Shown here in pieces: positions 34,323 to 45,981 of a stretch of 64,000 nt of DNA. The notes under the pieces were generated by a model. That model was not told the DNA's origin. It saw nothing but the letters and a program-made list of their open reading frames with translations, and did no database searches. Location: contig BCIM01000009.1 in NCBI GenBank assembly GCA_039545315.1, positions 62,001-126,000 on the forward strand, in the 5' to 3' direction. Numbering within the stretch: the stretch's first letter is position 1; every line of letters begins with the position of its first letter. This DNA comes from Kondoa malvinella (lineage: Eukaryota > Basidiomycota > Agaricostilbomycetes > Agaricostilbales > Kondoaceae). The translations under genes and the position numbers were made by a program.

Positions 34323-36258
34323 TCAAGAGTACTCTGGCGCAGGTCCAGTATAAAAGGCCCAGACACATTTGACCAGGAAGAGCGGATCAAACATGATCAG
34401 AGGAGTGTCGAGCATAGTGAGCACTTTGAGGAGATGAGCGCCGAGCTTTCCAGAAGAGTCCTTGCAAGATAGCCGTTAGTTTCGAATGAGCAACAAACAA
34501 GAGGACTCACTCTGAAAGAAGCTTGGAATACAAACCATTGAAACTTGCGCATAAAGCTGCCGCAAGAGTGTTGCTCTCCTTTAACCGGTTTCGTAACAGT
34601 ATTTGCATAGTCCATGATTTTGGTCATATCAAACACTGCAACGTTATGTCAGTCGCAGACTTGCTGTCGAGCGGCATGACTCACTGCCATTCAATCGAGA
34701 GGCATGTAAGGGCAAGAACTGAGCTACCAAGTTTTCAGGCACACTTGGCTCCTGGCTGTGCTTCCGAAAGACATGATCCAAAGTCAAAGCATCGATCAAG
34801 GCCTTTGAGCAACCCTGCGTTTACTGTCAGCAGTGTCTCTAGCTGGAACGAGCGAATATGATTTACCTGGCCAAAGACTGGATTGAGGCGCAGGGTCGCG
34901 TCTCCAGCAGGAATGTAGTTTCGAGGTAGATCTTTGGCAAGGAATTTCATATTGTAGCAGGCGCCCAAGTTGACCTGCTAGCTGATGAGCACTTTCAAGG
35001 AATTAGAGTGAAGCTACGCACTGTTCTTGGTGTATGAAGAATACCCTCATTTTCTGCTTCGTACGCGTCCCAGATCATCCCCATCATTTTGCGAGACCAG
35101 GGCAGGTGAGCGTGTGATGCCGTCATGATACGCAACTCTTCCAACGTTCTTGGCGCATTATCGGCACCTTCAACAGTAATAGCGCCGCCCCTGACTACAC
35201 CCTGACCAATGTTCTGGAAGAGTGTTGCATCGCATCCGCCTCCCTGATCGAAGGATGCTCCGAGATTACCAAGCTCTTCAAAAGATACAGGTAAGCCGGC
35301 TTCTGCGTTGAGCTTATCGATTGTCTCTGGCGTCAGAGTCCAATCCCAACTATCCCGATGTCAGCTGAAGGATGAATCGGGTGTCAGACAAGCTTACGTG
35401 GTATAGCGCAAATAGGGAGTATAATCACTCTCCTCTGGCATGGCATAGCCAAGCTTGCGCAACCACTTTAAGCCAACCTGAGCTGGTCCACTAGCATCGA
35501 CCAACAATGAACAAGGCATAGAGTTTGTGCTGCCGCTAGCTTGACGGTATTCGACCTCTTGCACTTTTCCGCCGTTCGAAGACATGAGCATACCATTAGC
35601 GGTCGCGTGAATGGTCTGAACATTCGGGCAATCTTGATTAACGAGTTTTCGGAGCGTCGTTTCGAATGTTTCCCTTCCCATACTGAGGGTTATCCAATCG
35701 GCGGGACATTGATCGATCGGCACACTGCGTAGAAAACCCCTGAAGCGATATAAAGCAGCTAAAGGTAGCGGTTTGGCGAAACTAGGTGGTACTTAGCTTG
35801 AGGGGTGATTTAGTTGGGACGGATAGCTCACATGACACCAGAGTTTACGCATTCTTTCTCGAAAGATGGAAACAGTTGCTGCAGACCTTTGCGTAGGATA
35901 GGTAAGAAAGCATGTATTTGATCCCATTGTGGGAGCCTTGTTCTCTTGATAGCCGGATCCGTCGAGACCTCTTCAGCTTCAATGATGGACACCTCCTCAA
36001 AGTGATCTTGTAACTTATCAGCTCGGACCTTTCTGAAAGAATGCGTGATTTACCGCTGAGAACTCTTGCCATGCAAAGTCCAGTTATCGATCCTCCTACA
36101 ATGATGGCACGGCCTGGAATCCGTTCATCTGGCTTGCGAGGTACACCAGCCTGTTGTATATCGGCCAGAGCGGTGAAGTTGACGAGGATGTAGCGTTTGA
36201 ATCGGTGCCAGGCAAGCGCAGCCAATGGTATCACTAACAACGAGATATACAGCATCAT
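34323..36258 (-). CDS. FAD-dependent oxidoreductase with N-terminal membrane anchor
   Basis: A flavoprotein monooxygenase or reductase of unknown substrate. The first exon encodes a hydrophobic helix (MMLYISLLVIPLAALAW), a basic flank, then the dinucleotide-binding motif AIIVGGSITGLCMARVLS, which fits GxGxxG-type Rossmann folds with one substitution (GGSITG). After an intron comes HFEEVSIIEAEE, the acidic end of the second beta-strand that binds the FAD ribose, then RLPQWDQIHAFLPILRKGLQ. The middle contains FETTLRKLV, a strand LLVDASGPA (the DG-like motif) and LGYAMPEE. The C-terminal part is helical and ends FLVKCVWAFYTGPAPEYS. About nine introns. It resembles uncharacterised basidiomycete FAD/NAD(P)-binding proteins distantly related to geranylgeranyl-reductase/squalene-epoxidase folds. 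An upstream GTG at 36306 is not needed as start. Confidence 0.7.
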
Positions 36259-36631
36259 GCTGGTTTGAAAGAAGATTGTGATAAGAAATGGCGACGCACG
36301 GAGCACGCGCTTGGGCTGTCCGCATACTGAGGAAGAAGATGAAAGATGTGATGTAATCAGAACTCCTCCAGAGACAGGACTATGCAGTCACAGTGTATAT
36401 TTGGTGCGCTCAGTAGACTGAGCACCGATGTGATAGTCCATGTGGTGAGGCAGGCTGACGCAAATGACACTTGCTTGTACTGTATCACTATGATGACTCG
36501 CTATGAAGGCCACTGCAGTATAGTACTGCAGGCAGTGATCAAGGAGGCTTGAACTGATCATGACAGAGCGAACTGCGACATGCATGACCCTCTGAAGAAA
36601 AATTATCCAGCAAGACTTGTGTTCAGCGGCC
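36259..36631. promoter_or_regulatory. Divergent promoter region of the flavoprotein gene and MAK21
   Basis: A 373-bp gap between divergent start codons. It must contain both promoters. Short frames on either strand are unconvincing. No TATA box is obvious near either start. Confidence 0.4.
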
Positions 36632-39600
36632 ATGGCCAAAACGAAAGAGAAAAAGAGCAAGGACGAGTCTAAAAAGCCCAAGAAAGGCAAAGAAGTCGAG
36701 AAAGCAGTGCAGCCTGTTCCGATCAAGGCAGCAAAGAAAGATGATGCGCTGTTGAAGGAAATTATCGAGTTGGGCGGAACAAAAGAGGATCTGGCGCTGG
36801 TAGCAGGTTTAGACTCTGATGCAGAGCAAGATGGAGCTGTTGCGAGTGGTAGCAACACCAAGAAAGCCAAATCTCAAGAGGTTCGTTCATGTTACAAGTG
36901 TTTTTATATATATTTTTGGGCATGTCGCTCAGCTGTGCTATGTTCGATAGAAGCTGGCTGCCAGTGAATTGAGCAAATTCATTTCTGGATTGGGATTCGA
37001 CGCCATTCAGCGAGAAGATGTCGAGTCTGAGCAGGAAAATGCAGACACAGAGCTTGAAGAAGATTCAGAGGAGGAAGATTCTGAGCCCTCTGAAGTTGAA
37101 GAAGAGACGCCTGCCATAGCTGCACCTGTTCCTTCAGCACCTGTTGTTCCACCTAAAGCAGCAACGCAAGCTCCTCCATTGCCGAACGGATGGTTGCTTG
37201 CACCGCAACCTTTATGGCACGCTGTAGAACTACCTCAACTACCAACCGCACCAGATTCTTTCTCTTTGACTGTCTCAGCAGCACTAGAGAAGAGAGCGAA
37301 CGAACTTCTCACTCAAGCCGGGACGCAATACACTGACTCGCTCTCACCGAAATCCAAAGTCTCTTATGCGGAAGAAGCTGCTGCTACTCTTTCTAGAGCA
37401 GACAAATCCTTCATCATCACCATCCTTCAAAGCGGCACTTCTTCAGACAAGCTCTCCGCTTTGACTCTACTCGCATCTTCTTCCCCGGTACACTGCACTG
37501 CGTATTTATCCCAGCTACTTGCGCTCTGCGGTAAGAAGAACAGAGAAGAGAGCACCAAAGCCCTCCGTTCCGTCGTCGATTGGCTAAAAGGACAAGGTCT
37601 GCCTGGTGATCGGAAACTCAAGTGGTTTGCGGATCAAAAGCTCAGGGATGTCGCTTGGGTCAAGGAGAATCCGAAAAAGGCTAAACTGGCGCCGAATGTT
37701 GCGGATCAGTATCTGTTGCTTTGGGCGTTTGAGCATTGGTTGAAGAAATGGTATCTTGATTTGCTGAGGGTGATTGAGGTGAATCCACTTCTCGTTCTTT
37801 TGGTTTTAGAGCTCACATTGGTGCTAGACTATGGTCAACGATCCGCTGCCTTTCATTCGAACGCAGATGGTCGGTCATCTGTACAGTCTGCTAACGGACA
37901 AGCCGGAGCAAGAGCACAATCTGCTCATACTTTTGGCCAATAAACTTGTATGTCTACCTCTTCTGTCACTCTACGAGCTGTTAAACGATGTGGGTACATG
38001 CAGGGAGACACTAACCGCCCTCTCGCCTCACTCGCTTCATACAACCTTCTTCAACTCCTTCAAACCCACCCAAACATGAAACCCATTGTGATTCGAGAAG
38101 TAGCAGGTCTGGTACTCAAACCGGCTCCATCAACGAAAGACGACTCTTCAACTCGAAAGCACGATCACGCGCGCTATTACGGTCTCATCACCTTGAACCA
38201 AATCATGCTCGCTAAAAGAGAAACGGCAGTAGCTGGCAAACTTATTGAAGTCTACTTTGAGGTGTTTGGTGATATACTGAAAAGGATTGATGCTGTCCGA
38301 ATGCCGGATGAGCCAAAGAAGAATGCGAAAAAGGGAAAAAAGGAAGACAAGAAGGAGTTGGCTGCCAAGGCGGAATTGGAGGAAGAAGGGGATAGCAAGC
38401 TTTTGGCGGCAGTCTTGACTGGCGTGAACAGAGCATTCCCTTTCGCTGATTTGGAAGAGACAATGTGAGCTTGGTCTGATCTACTCGGGATTGAATTTGA
38501 CCTGTTAGCAGTATGCGCGAACGCATGGATACGCTATTCAAAATCACTCACACCGGCTCATTCAATGTCTCTGTTCAAGCTTTATCGCTCATCTTCAATG
38601 TCGTTAATTCGAAGAACGTATGTTCACGCTCGAACTATGTCTGAATCTAGCTGAATCGAGTGACAGTCCACCTCGAGCAGATTTTACAGCGCTCTATACG
38701 CCTCTCTCCTCGATCCTCGGCTTGCAGACTCTTCAAAGCAAACTCTATACCTCAACCTTCTTTTCCGCGCTATCAACATTGACACTTCCATGAATCGGAT
38801 CATGGCATTCGTCAAGCGTCTGCTGCAGACTCTTTCAGCTCACTCTACTCCGTACATCATCGGATCGCTGCATCTGCTTGGCGAGGTATGTCTGTTCGAT
38901 CCTTTGCGTGATCACGCTCAGAAAGCGTGCGATATACAGCTTTTCACAAGCAAACCAGCTTTATCAAGCATGCTATCTCAGCCAGAAGATGAAGATCAAA
39001 CCGAGACGTTCAAGGATGTGCCAGAAGTCGATGACGCAAAATCGTCTTCTGACGAGCAAGACAGCAAAGAAGCAGTCGAAGCAGGCAAGATCGTGGCCAA
39101 TAGTCGCTCGACAGCATATGATTGGCGTAAACGAGATCCTGTCTTTGCCAATGCTCAGACCACTTGTCTCTGGGAACTGGTCGGCTACTTGAATAGCATT
39201 ATGGTCATTGCTAATACTGCATTGTTCCAGGTGCCGCTGTTGCAACACTTTCACCCATCAGTCCGATCGCACGCTGCAGAACTTCTCGCACACCGGCAAC
39301 TGTCCACAACACAAGACCTTGAGCAGCACACACTAACCCACTTCCTCGACCGCTTCGTCTACCGAGATCCAAAGAAAGCTGGCGCTATGCGTGGTGTATC
39401 TGCTATGCAACCCGCTGCAGCGGGTCACGATCGGACCGGCAGAGTACTCTTGCGGAAAGGAACCGGCTTGGCGAAAGACGAACAAATGAATGCAGAACAG
39501 TTCTGGCGCAGAGACACTGCAGACGTCCCTCCTGATCAGGTGAGATCCGCATACTGACAGCAAGACTTCAGCTAAGGCGTTTTGCAGGTTTTCTTCCACA

Positions 39601-40160
39601 GCTACTTCGTCAGCAAACACGGCAACGCGGATGCGATGCAGTCGAAAGCAGAAGTGAGGCGAAGCAAGAAGCGGGACAGAGAAGGCAGCTCAGAAGCAGA
39701 AGATGTCGAAGATGGAGATCCAGCAGACGCGAATGCCTCCGACCTAGGCTCGGATGGAGAGGACGAAGTCTGGAGAGCGATGAAAGCCAGCATGCCCAAA
39801 CCAGATATGGACGATCTCGACGATGAGGATGATCCGGAACTGGACGACGATGACGAAGACATTTCCCTTGATATGTCGAGTGATGAAGAAGTGCTGGAAG
39901 AGCCGACAGCGGAAGCACAGCAAGACAGCGATGACGATGACGGCTTCGAAGGCTTTGCCGAAGAGCCGACAGATCTACTCGATAGCGACGTCGATATGAA
40001 TGTCATGCTCGGCGGCTCGGACGATGAAGCAGATCAAGGGGAAACGGGCAAGGACGACTCGAGGAAACGCAAGAAGCGCAAACTCAAGCACCTTCCATTA
40101 TTCGGCTCTGCAGAAGATTACGCCAAGCTTCTGGGTGATAGTGATGATGAGGACATTTGA
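36632..40160 (+). CDS. MAK21: Ribosome biogenesis protein Mak21/Noc1 (CBF/MAK21 family)
   Basis: Nucleolar factor that, with Noc2, escorts early pre-60S particles; CEBPZ is the human homologue. The N-terminus is Lys-rich (KTKEKKSKDESKKPKKGKE) and is followed by KFISGLGFDAIQREDVES and a long acidic stretch. The core includes KSKVSYAEEAAATLSRADKSF, TKALRSVVDWLKGQGLP and LKWFADQKLRDVAW. The CBF domain region contains FEVFGDILKRID, a Lys-rich loop, and LTGVNRAFPFADLEE, then HSTPYIIGSLHLLGEV (about 38,800-38,880), a signature of the family. DWRKRDPVFANAQTT and LWELVGYLNS follow. The C-terminus is highly acidic and ends FGSAEDYAKLLGDSDDEDI. About seven exons, roughly 1,050 residues. The start at 36632 is the first ATG of the Lys-rich leader. 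Confidence 0.93.
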
Positions 40161-40371
40161 TGTTGCCATTTTTCTAATGAACCTTGTCCCTTCACTCCGA
40201 GTCCGAGTCGTGTCTTCTGGCTCTCTGTCTGTCTGCAGTCCGGATCGCTCTCTTTACAAAAGGTCTCGCTTTGCTAGCAAATTCACAAGATCATTGGCCA
40301 TCTGAATATCATTGAAGGCATGCATAGTATTGATTACATCATAGAGCCAGTCGCAATCACACCAGAGTCTT
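40161..40371. other. Shared 3' region of MAK21 and the MATE gene
   Basis: A 211-bp gap between convergent stop codons; it holds the 3' ends of both transcripts and no evident coding sequence. Confidence 0.4.
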
Positions 40372-42325
40372 TCACCGGCTTGCCTCTCGCCTCATATATC
40401 GAGTCCAGACGAATAACATGGCCGAAACGGTGATAAGGGAGAACATCAGTGATCCTCCAAAGATAATAGCACTGCTCCACAGTCAGCATGGCGAGTAAGA
40501 AAGGTTACAAGAGACCTGACTAGTAGGTCCAGAAGTTTCCAGAGCGAATCATAGACTCCCTCATGACTTGAACAGCGATTGTCCACGGTAGCACCCACAC
40601 TCAAGCACGATGAACAATGGCCAGGAAAAAAAAGGAACTACTCACATAGATTAGAAAGCAGACTGTTCGCTAGATAAAGGTGTGGTTTGGTAGCCGTAAG
40701 GATTGTAGCAAGCAGAGCTGATGTCGCATAGCCGACCTGAGCGCCTCATTATTCTTACGCAGGTTCGCGAATTGGATGGACGTACGCAATAGCACCAGTC
40801 GATACTTCTCCAGATTTCTTGAGTGATTCTCGATACTTCGTCCGACTCTGCAACAGCCTCGTATCAAATGCGATCTCTTATAGCGCAATGTGAGCACATG
40901 TACCTGACAGCCAATGCGCAAAAGGACGGATCAAAACAACAGATAACAGAACACACAGCACAACTTCAATGCTGAACGCTATAGCTGCGCCAAGGACGGC
41001 AGGTTTGGCGATGTCTAGAGCCAGCGTAAGCGATGGCGACGCATCAAGGTGACACTGACAGTACAGATCTTTGTATCTAGCTCCCTTGATCTGCTGCATT
41101 TGCCATGATCCGTAGCGGTGCGCAACGTGAACAACAGCCGTGATTTCAAGAGTTTGAACAGGAACCATGATGATTCCCCATCGGATAGTACTGTGTAATC
41201 CGTTGTAGCTGTGCAGATGTGAGGGAAGAGTAAGCCTACTTGAAGACGCCAAAAGCAGTAGCCCAATCTGTCCCTAACCCGACAATCGTGTGCACTTGCC
41301 ATAAATACAAAGCATTGCGAATCGCCGATTCGATAAAGAACCAACTACCCGCTTTGGCTAGAACGAGTAAAGATTGACCGGAGAAGAACTTGACGCGCAG
41401 GGAAGAGCGCTTTGACAAATGTTTGATGCTGTAGATAAAGTAGGCAAGTCCGGCGATCGTTCCGAGGGAATCGCAAGCCAGACGAATAGCTGCTTGTGTA
41501 TTGACTGTTGGATTGATGCGAGACGGTCTGAAGGTCGACAGGAAACACAAGTCGAGCACAATGTTGCCCAAGATCGTCAAGGCAGAGATCAAGAGCGGGA
41601 CATCTGGTCTATCGAGAGATCGAGTTGCCGCAGCTAAAGCCGTTGAGGTAGCGCCGAAGAAAGACCCAAAGGCACCAATTCGAACGTATTGCACGCTTTC
41701 TGAGGCGATTGCTGCTGGAACGAAAGCATTCGCAAATTGCTCTGCGGCCCCAATAAAGCAGATTGATAAGATGAGGCCGAGGAGCATTTGGAATATGAGA
41801 AGAGTACAAGAAAGGGTGAGGCGATCTTCTAAAGCTCTTCCTGCTCTATTGCCAATCTGAAGGCAGCGTCAGCATTGCAGACTTTTGCGAATGTCAAATA
41901 CGTACGATCAAGTATGCAGCTCGCGGAAGACCTTCATTGATGACCTCAGTTACGGTAGAGGCGTCTGTGTCAATGCCTGTCAAGTCAATCACGTGCACAA
42001 GTAAGCACGAACAAGTGTAGCTATCTGTCGTCGCAACAACAGAAGCATCGACATTGGCAATCCAAAGTTTGGACAGAGTGCCATATAAAGCAGGTAAAAG
42101 AAAGGTTACGAAGTTGATAGCGAGAGCGCCCAGAAAGCTGTTCGGAATGAGCTGGTACTCAAAACAGGACAGGCATCGGGCGAACGTAGAGCGAGAAAAG
42201 AGCTTCCGACCAGCCGCGCTGTTCAGAGTGTCTTCTTCCAGGAGGTACGGGTATTGCACAGCACTGTCCTGCGCAATACCCGCATCATCGATTTTGGGGG
42301 ACTGCACTTCATCAATCTTGGACAT
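40372..42325 (-). CDS. MATE-family multidrug/organic-cation efflux transporter
   Basis: A polytopic membrane antiporter that exports small molecules. The hydrophilic N-terminus (MSKIDEVQSPKIDDAG) leads into SFLGALAINFVTFLLPALYG. Exons then encode VTEVINEGLPRAAYLIIGN (MATE proteins carry a similar GLP/alpha-helix at this point), MLLGLILSICFIGAAEQFANAF, YVRIGAFGSFFGATSTAL, LISALTILGNIVLDLCFL and GSWFFIESAIRNALYLWQV. The C-terminal half, reconstructed through four short exons, reads VGYATSALLATILTATKPH, WVLPWTIAVQVMRESMIRSG and IIFGGSLMFSLITVSAMLFV, ending RREASR. The last intron uses a GTCAGG donor. About 500 residues and roughly 12 helices as expected. Substrate unknown. Confidence 0.8.
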
Positions 42326-43760
42326 CTCGCAAGTTCAGATGGCTGCTCTGAACACAAGCCAGCAGGCGAAGGACATGGCGTGGGGCCAAAGACACAATTT
42401 AGCCGCAGCACTATAGCCAGCGTTTTTTTGATGATAAGCTTGCTTGACCGCAAGACAGTCGTGCTTCTGAAGATCCTTCGTTGGTCTATTCTATTTAGCT
42501 GTGGAAATCGCGGCGTGCGATCGTGGTTCGAGAGAAGATGGTTCGTTGATTTCCTTCACAACATGAAGTCTATGGCCAGGTTGGTAGAAATTTGCCATCG
42601 TTTCATAATCATTCACTCAGCTCTACTGTACAAGAGACTTGATCTAATTGCAGTATCTTACAAGCAGCACGATGACTTGCTGTCGACTTGTTCATGAATG
42701 TGCGAAGCTCTGGACTCTTGCCTTGCCTTTCCTATCCTTGCTTCTTCTCTTTCTTCTGTGTGGTGCTTTTCTCTCTTCGCGTCATGTGATGAGCTCTCGT
42801 CTTTCTTCTGCTTTCTCAATGCAAATTGCGAACGATGATTCACCGTGGGTATCGGTTGAATCTCTTGGCGAATGCGCTGAATAAGCAGGGCACCGTGCAA
42901 GTGGATCCACATCGGCAGCGGTCTTGAGGCCAACATTACGCTTTGCCGTCTAATGAGATCCACAAGGGCAGAGTAAGGGCAGGCAGAGAGCGGTAGAAGT
43001 AGAGTCGGCAAGCAGGCAAGAACGGGAGGACCTCCACGAAGTCTAAATTGTCCCCGGCATGGTAATTGCTGAAAACGCGCTAAAATGCAGGATCGAGGTA
43101 CCAAAGGTAGCTTGCCATGCCTTCGTGACTTCATACTTGCAACGCCCACCTGCTGCGCATTCGGCTGTCCCCGCAAGACTTGGCCTGACTTATCACAATC
43201 GTCGCCGCCAGAGGCAGAACTCAAAGTGTGAAAAGCCTGGCGACCCTAACTTTGCCCAATCGGTTTGCTTGATATCCTCTTATGCTACGACAGATGTGTT
43301 GGATCCTGTAAGCATAACCTTAACTATCTCTGGTCTCTGCACGTGAAGCCCCAGATCCGCCGAATAGCCCTTTCTGCAGAAAAGCGCATTTGTCCGACTT
43401 CTATATCAAGCCTGCGGTACAACACTCAAGCACGTCTACGCCTTCATTGTTCAAGACGCTTCAGCCAAATTCAGCCTGCCGCAAAGTTGCATAGAGCGCC
43501 ACTTGCCAGTAAAGACCCGAAGCGACCTTCTTATAAGACCTAAAGCCATTCAAAAACCGCTTTCGATAGATTCACATCTTGGGCCCGTTTCTCCATTCCC
43601 CGTTATCTCGCCCTCTCGGTTCAGAACAGCATCCAGCAAGCCAAAAGAGACTGTGTTCAGCACAGGGTGATTGCACTAGGCTATAGTACACCGGACAGCC
43701 CGACTTACATGAGCTGCACCGCTTCTCTTCAATAGTCCGACCTCAGCTGCTTTTCCAGTC
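42326..43760. promoter_or_regulatory. 1.4-kb gene-free block upstream of the WOPR gene
   Basis: The longest non-coding stretch of the window, between the divergent starts of the MATE and WOPR genes. Between about 42,690 and 42,800 the plus strand is very pyrimidine-rich (ttgcttcttctctttcttct). Short frames on both strands have no ATG, no family match or poor codon use. A TATA-like ttataag occurs at about 43,533. Long upstream regions with long 5' leaders are known for WOPR master regulators such as WOR1; the same role here is inferred from position only. Confidence 0.45.
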
Positions 43761-45761
43761 ATGGCTCCTCCAGATGCTATGAAACCTACCTTTCGCGGCT
43801 TTGTCGATACAACTCATGACGCTCTGGTGCTGCTTGAAGCCTGCAATCAACAACAATGTGATCGTGTGACCAGGCGTTTGCAAGAGAAGGAAAGGTCTGA
43901 AATCACTTCGGGCTCGGTCTATGTTTTTGACGAGAACGAGTCAAGAATCAAGCGTTGGACGGATGGCAGGATGTGGAGCCCTTCGCGGATCTTGGGCAAC
44001 TTTCTGGTGTATCGGGAATTGGACAAGCGAACTGTCGATGAGGAATCTATCAACAGCGCAGCATTAAGTCGAGCGGAAGAAGAACGCCTCTAGTAAGTCA
44101 GCCCTCACTCAATAGAGTAACCATGCTGAGATCGACATTTCAGCGGGGGCACAACAGACGAAAGCAATCCTCGATCAGGCCGTACTCGCGAGCGCTCCTT
44201 GGTTGGCTCCCTTACCTCGTCCTTCAAGTTCAAGAAGAACGGTCTGGTCAAAAAGACCATCAGTAACGGCACTCTTCATCTAGTCTGCTACTATTGCGTC
44301 GATGACGTGCTGGAAGGTCGCCTCCGCACTCCCTCTTCCTTACCTGAACTGCTCGCCTTCTCCATATCGGCCTCTCTACTCGATCCATCTATATTCCGCG
44401 TGCCGCCAAAAATCGATCACCTACCCGACGGAACACCAGTCTTTGTGGCCGAACGCGATGAAAATGCGCCGCCTCGACCTTCGACAGCAAGGTCCTCTTT
44501 CGCAAGCTCATCCTCACTGATATCGCCAATCGACACCAGTCTCAGCAACACGTCTGCTGACTATTTCAGCTTTACAACTGACGGTCCAAGCTCGGCAAAC
44601 TCCTCTGTGTCGTCTGGCGAACTGAGAAATGGGTCTGCGGGATCTGAATCTTACATCTCGCCCCGTCTTCCACTCAACTCCTCTGCTTCTGCTCGAATAC
44701 ACACCGTCTCCGGCGGACCTGCTCGGTCGACCAGTTCTCGAGTACGTCACAATCCGTACGGGCCAAGAGGAAGTGCCAATGATCAGCTGCTTGCTCCTGG
44801 TAATGTCCCTGTCTCAGACTTTGGGCAAAGACTCATTCTATTGGGTCTAGGCTATGAAAGTCGATATGATCAGCCGCGGTATTCAGACAGCTATTCAGCA
44901 TCGCAGCCTTTCCAGCGCAGCCCAATGCATCCGAGCAACGAACCAGCGCCAATTTCTCCCGCGTCTTCTACTTTCGCATACAATCCACCACCGCCCGCAA
45001 ACGAACCAAACTTCAGTACCATGGCCGAATACGACTTTCCGCCGCCTCGGAACAATAGCATAGCTACCAGTCGACCGTATACTTCATACGATACGCTCAC
45101 AACCGGTAACAGCCATCATGCGCCAGACTTTATGCGGTCATCTTCGTCTTCCGGGCCAAGTCGAGAACGCTCTTCTACCGGGCCGAGCTTGGGATTCTTG
45201 CGGCCGCCACAAACTTCAAATCATCATCAGACATGGATTCCTGATTGTGGCATGCTGCTGGGAGCTCCCTCTTCACTGGAAAACGTGCCGGAGACCGTGT
45301 CGTACGGTCATCCCAACTACACGAATGATCGGATTTCCCTGCAGCAGTATGGCACGTATAATTCTCACAGCGCAAGGCAGAATTACACATCGCCTTTCTT
45401 TACCAATTCGCCTGCTCCCAGTCACGCCGTGCCACCACCACAAGCGAGACCCCTGTCGCCTAGAACTGCTGCTCCGCCGACTTCGCCATTCTTCTACAAT
45501 TCGCCCGGTCCAACAGAGTCGCCAATACGACCGCCTATACCTTATCCCTCAGACCATTATTACACTCAATACGCCCCTTCGCGAACAGCGGAGCAGCCCC
45601 AGCTGCCTCGTATGGTCCAGCCCATACCAGTTTACAGTCAACAGCACAGGCAGCGGCAACCTCAGCGATTGGAGCAAGAGGTGGAAACAAGTTCGCCGTA
45701 TATGGCGCATTCTTCAGTACCAGTTTGGTTACAGCAGCAGCAGCATGCGGTTGGTCGTTAG
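43761..45761 (+). CDS. Gti1/Pac2 WOPR-domain transcription factor (Wor1/Ryp1/Sge1-like)
   Basis: A fungal-specific regulator of morphological switching and development. Exon 1 carries the first WOPR box: PTFRGFVDTTHDALVLLEA near the start, SGSVYVFDENESRIKRWTDG, RMWSPSRILGNFLVYRELD. Exon 2, after a short intron (GTAAGT..TTTCAG near 44,093-44,142), carries the second box: KKNGLVKKTISNGTLHLVCY, VDDVLEGRLRTPS and LPDGTPVFVAE. These are the two DNA-binding WOPR boxes with the conserved W-SPSRI and GLVKKTIS cores. The remaining 400 residues are Ser/Pro/Tyr/Gln-rich and disordered, as expected for the activation region. About 650 residues. The start ATG gives MAPPDAMKPTFRGF. Confidence 0.93.
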
Positions 45762-45981
45762 TCATTTTTGGTCATCGTTCAAGCAAACAAGGGTCCGTAC
45801 ATACAGAGGCGATTTATAATCTAGGCGAGTTGTAAGATAGTTGAGTAGGGTGTAAGTAGCACAGGAACATGCATAACAAGGTGTATATAACTTCGCTTCG
45901 AATCGTCACCTAAGCATTTCCTGCAAGCGGCCATCTTCCTCGACGAGTCTGCGCCTGGTGTATGCCCTACATACCTTCAAT

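Noticed and set aside
39602..40006. 134-codon Ser-rich minus-strand open frame
   Set aside because: It is the mirror of the acidic Asp/Glu-rich tail of Mak21 (GAT/GAC/GAA codons read as Ser/Ser/Phe on the reverse strand).
42658..43224. 188-codon minus-strand open frame
   Set aside because: It begins with TTG rather than ATG, is composed of biased low-complexity sequence and resembles no family; the block is treated as upstream region of the WOPR gene.
34323..45761. Possible secondary-metabolite cluster (flavoprotein, MATE exporter, WOPR factor close together)
   Set aside because: No backbone enzyme (PKS, NRPS, terpene synthase, DMATS) is present and the housekeeping gene MAK21 lies between them, so a biosynthetic cluster is not supported.
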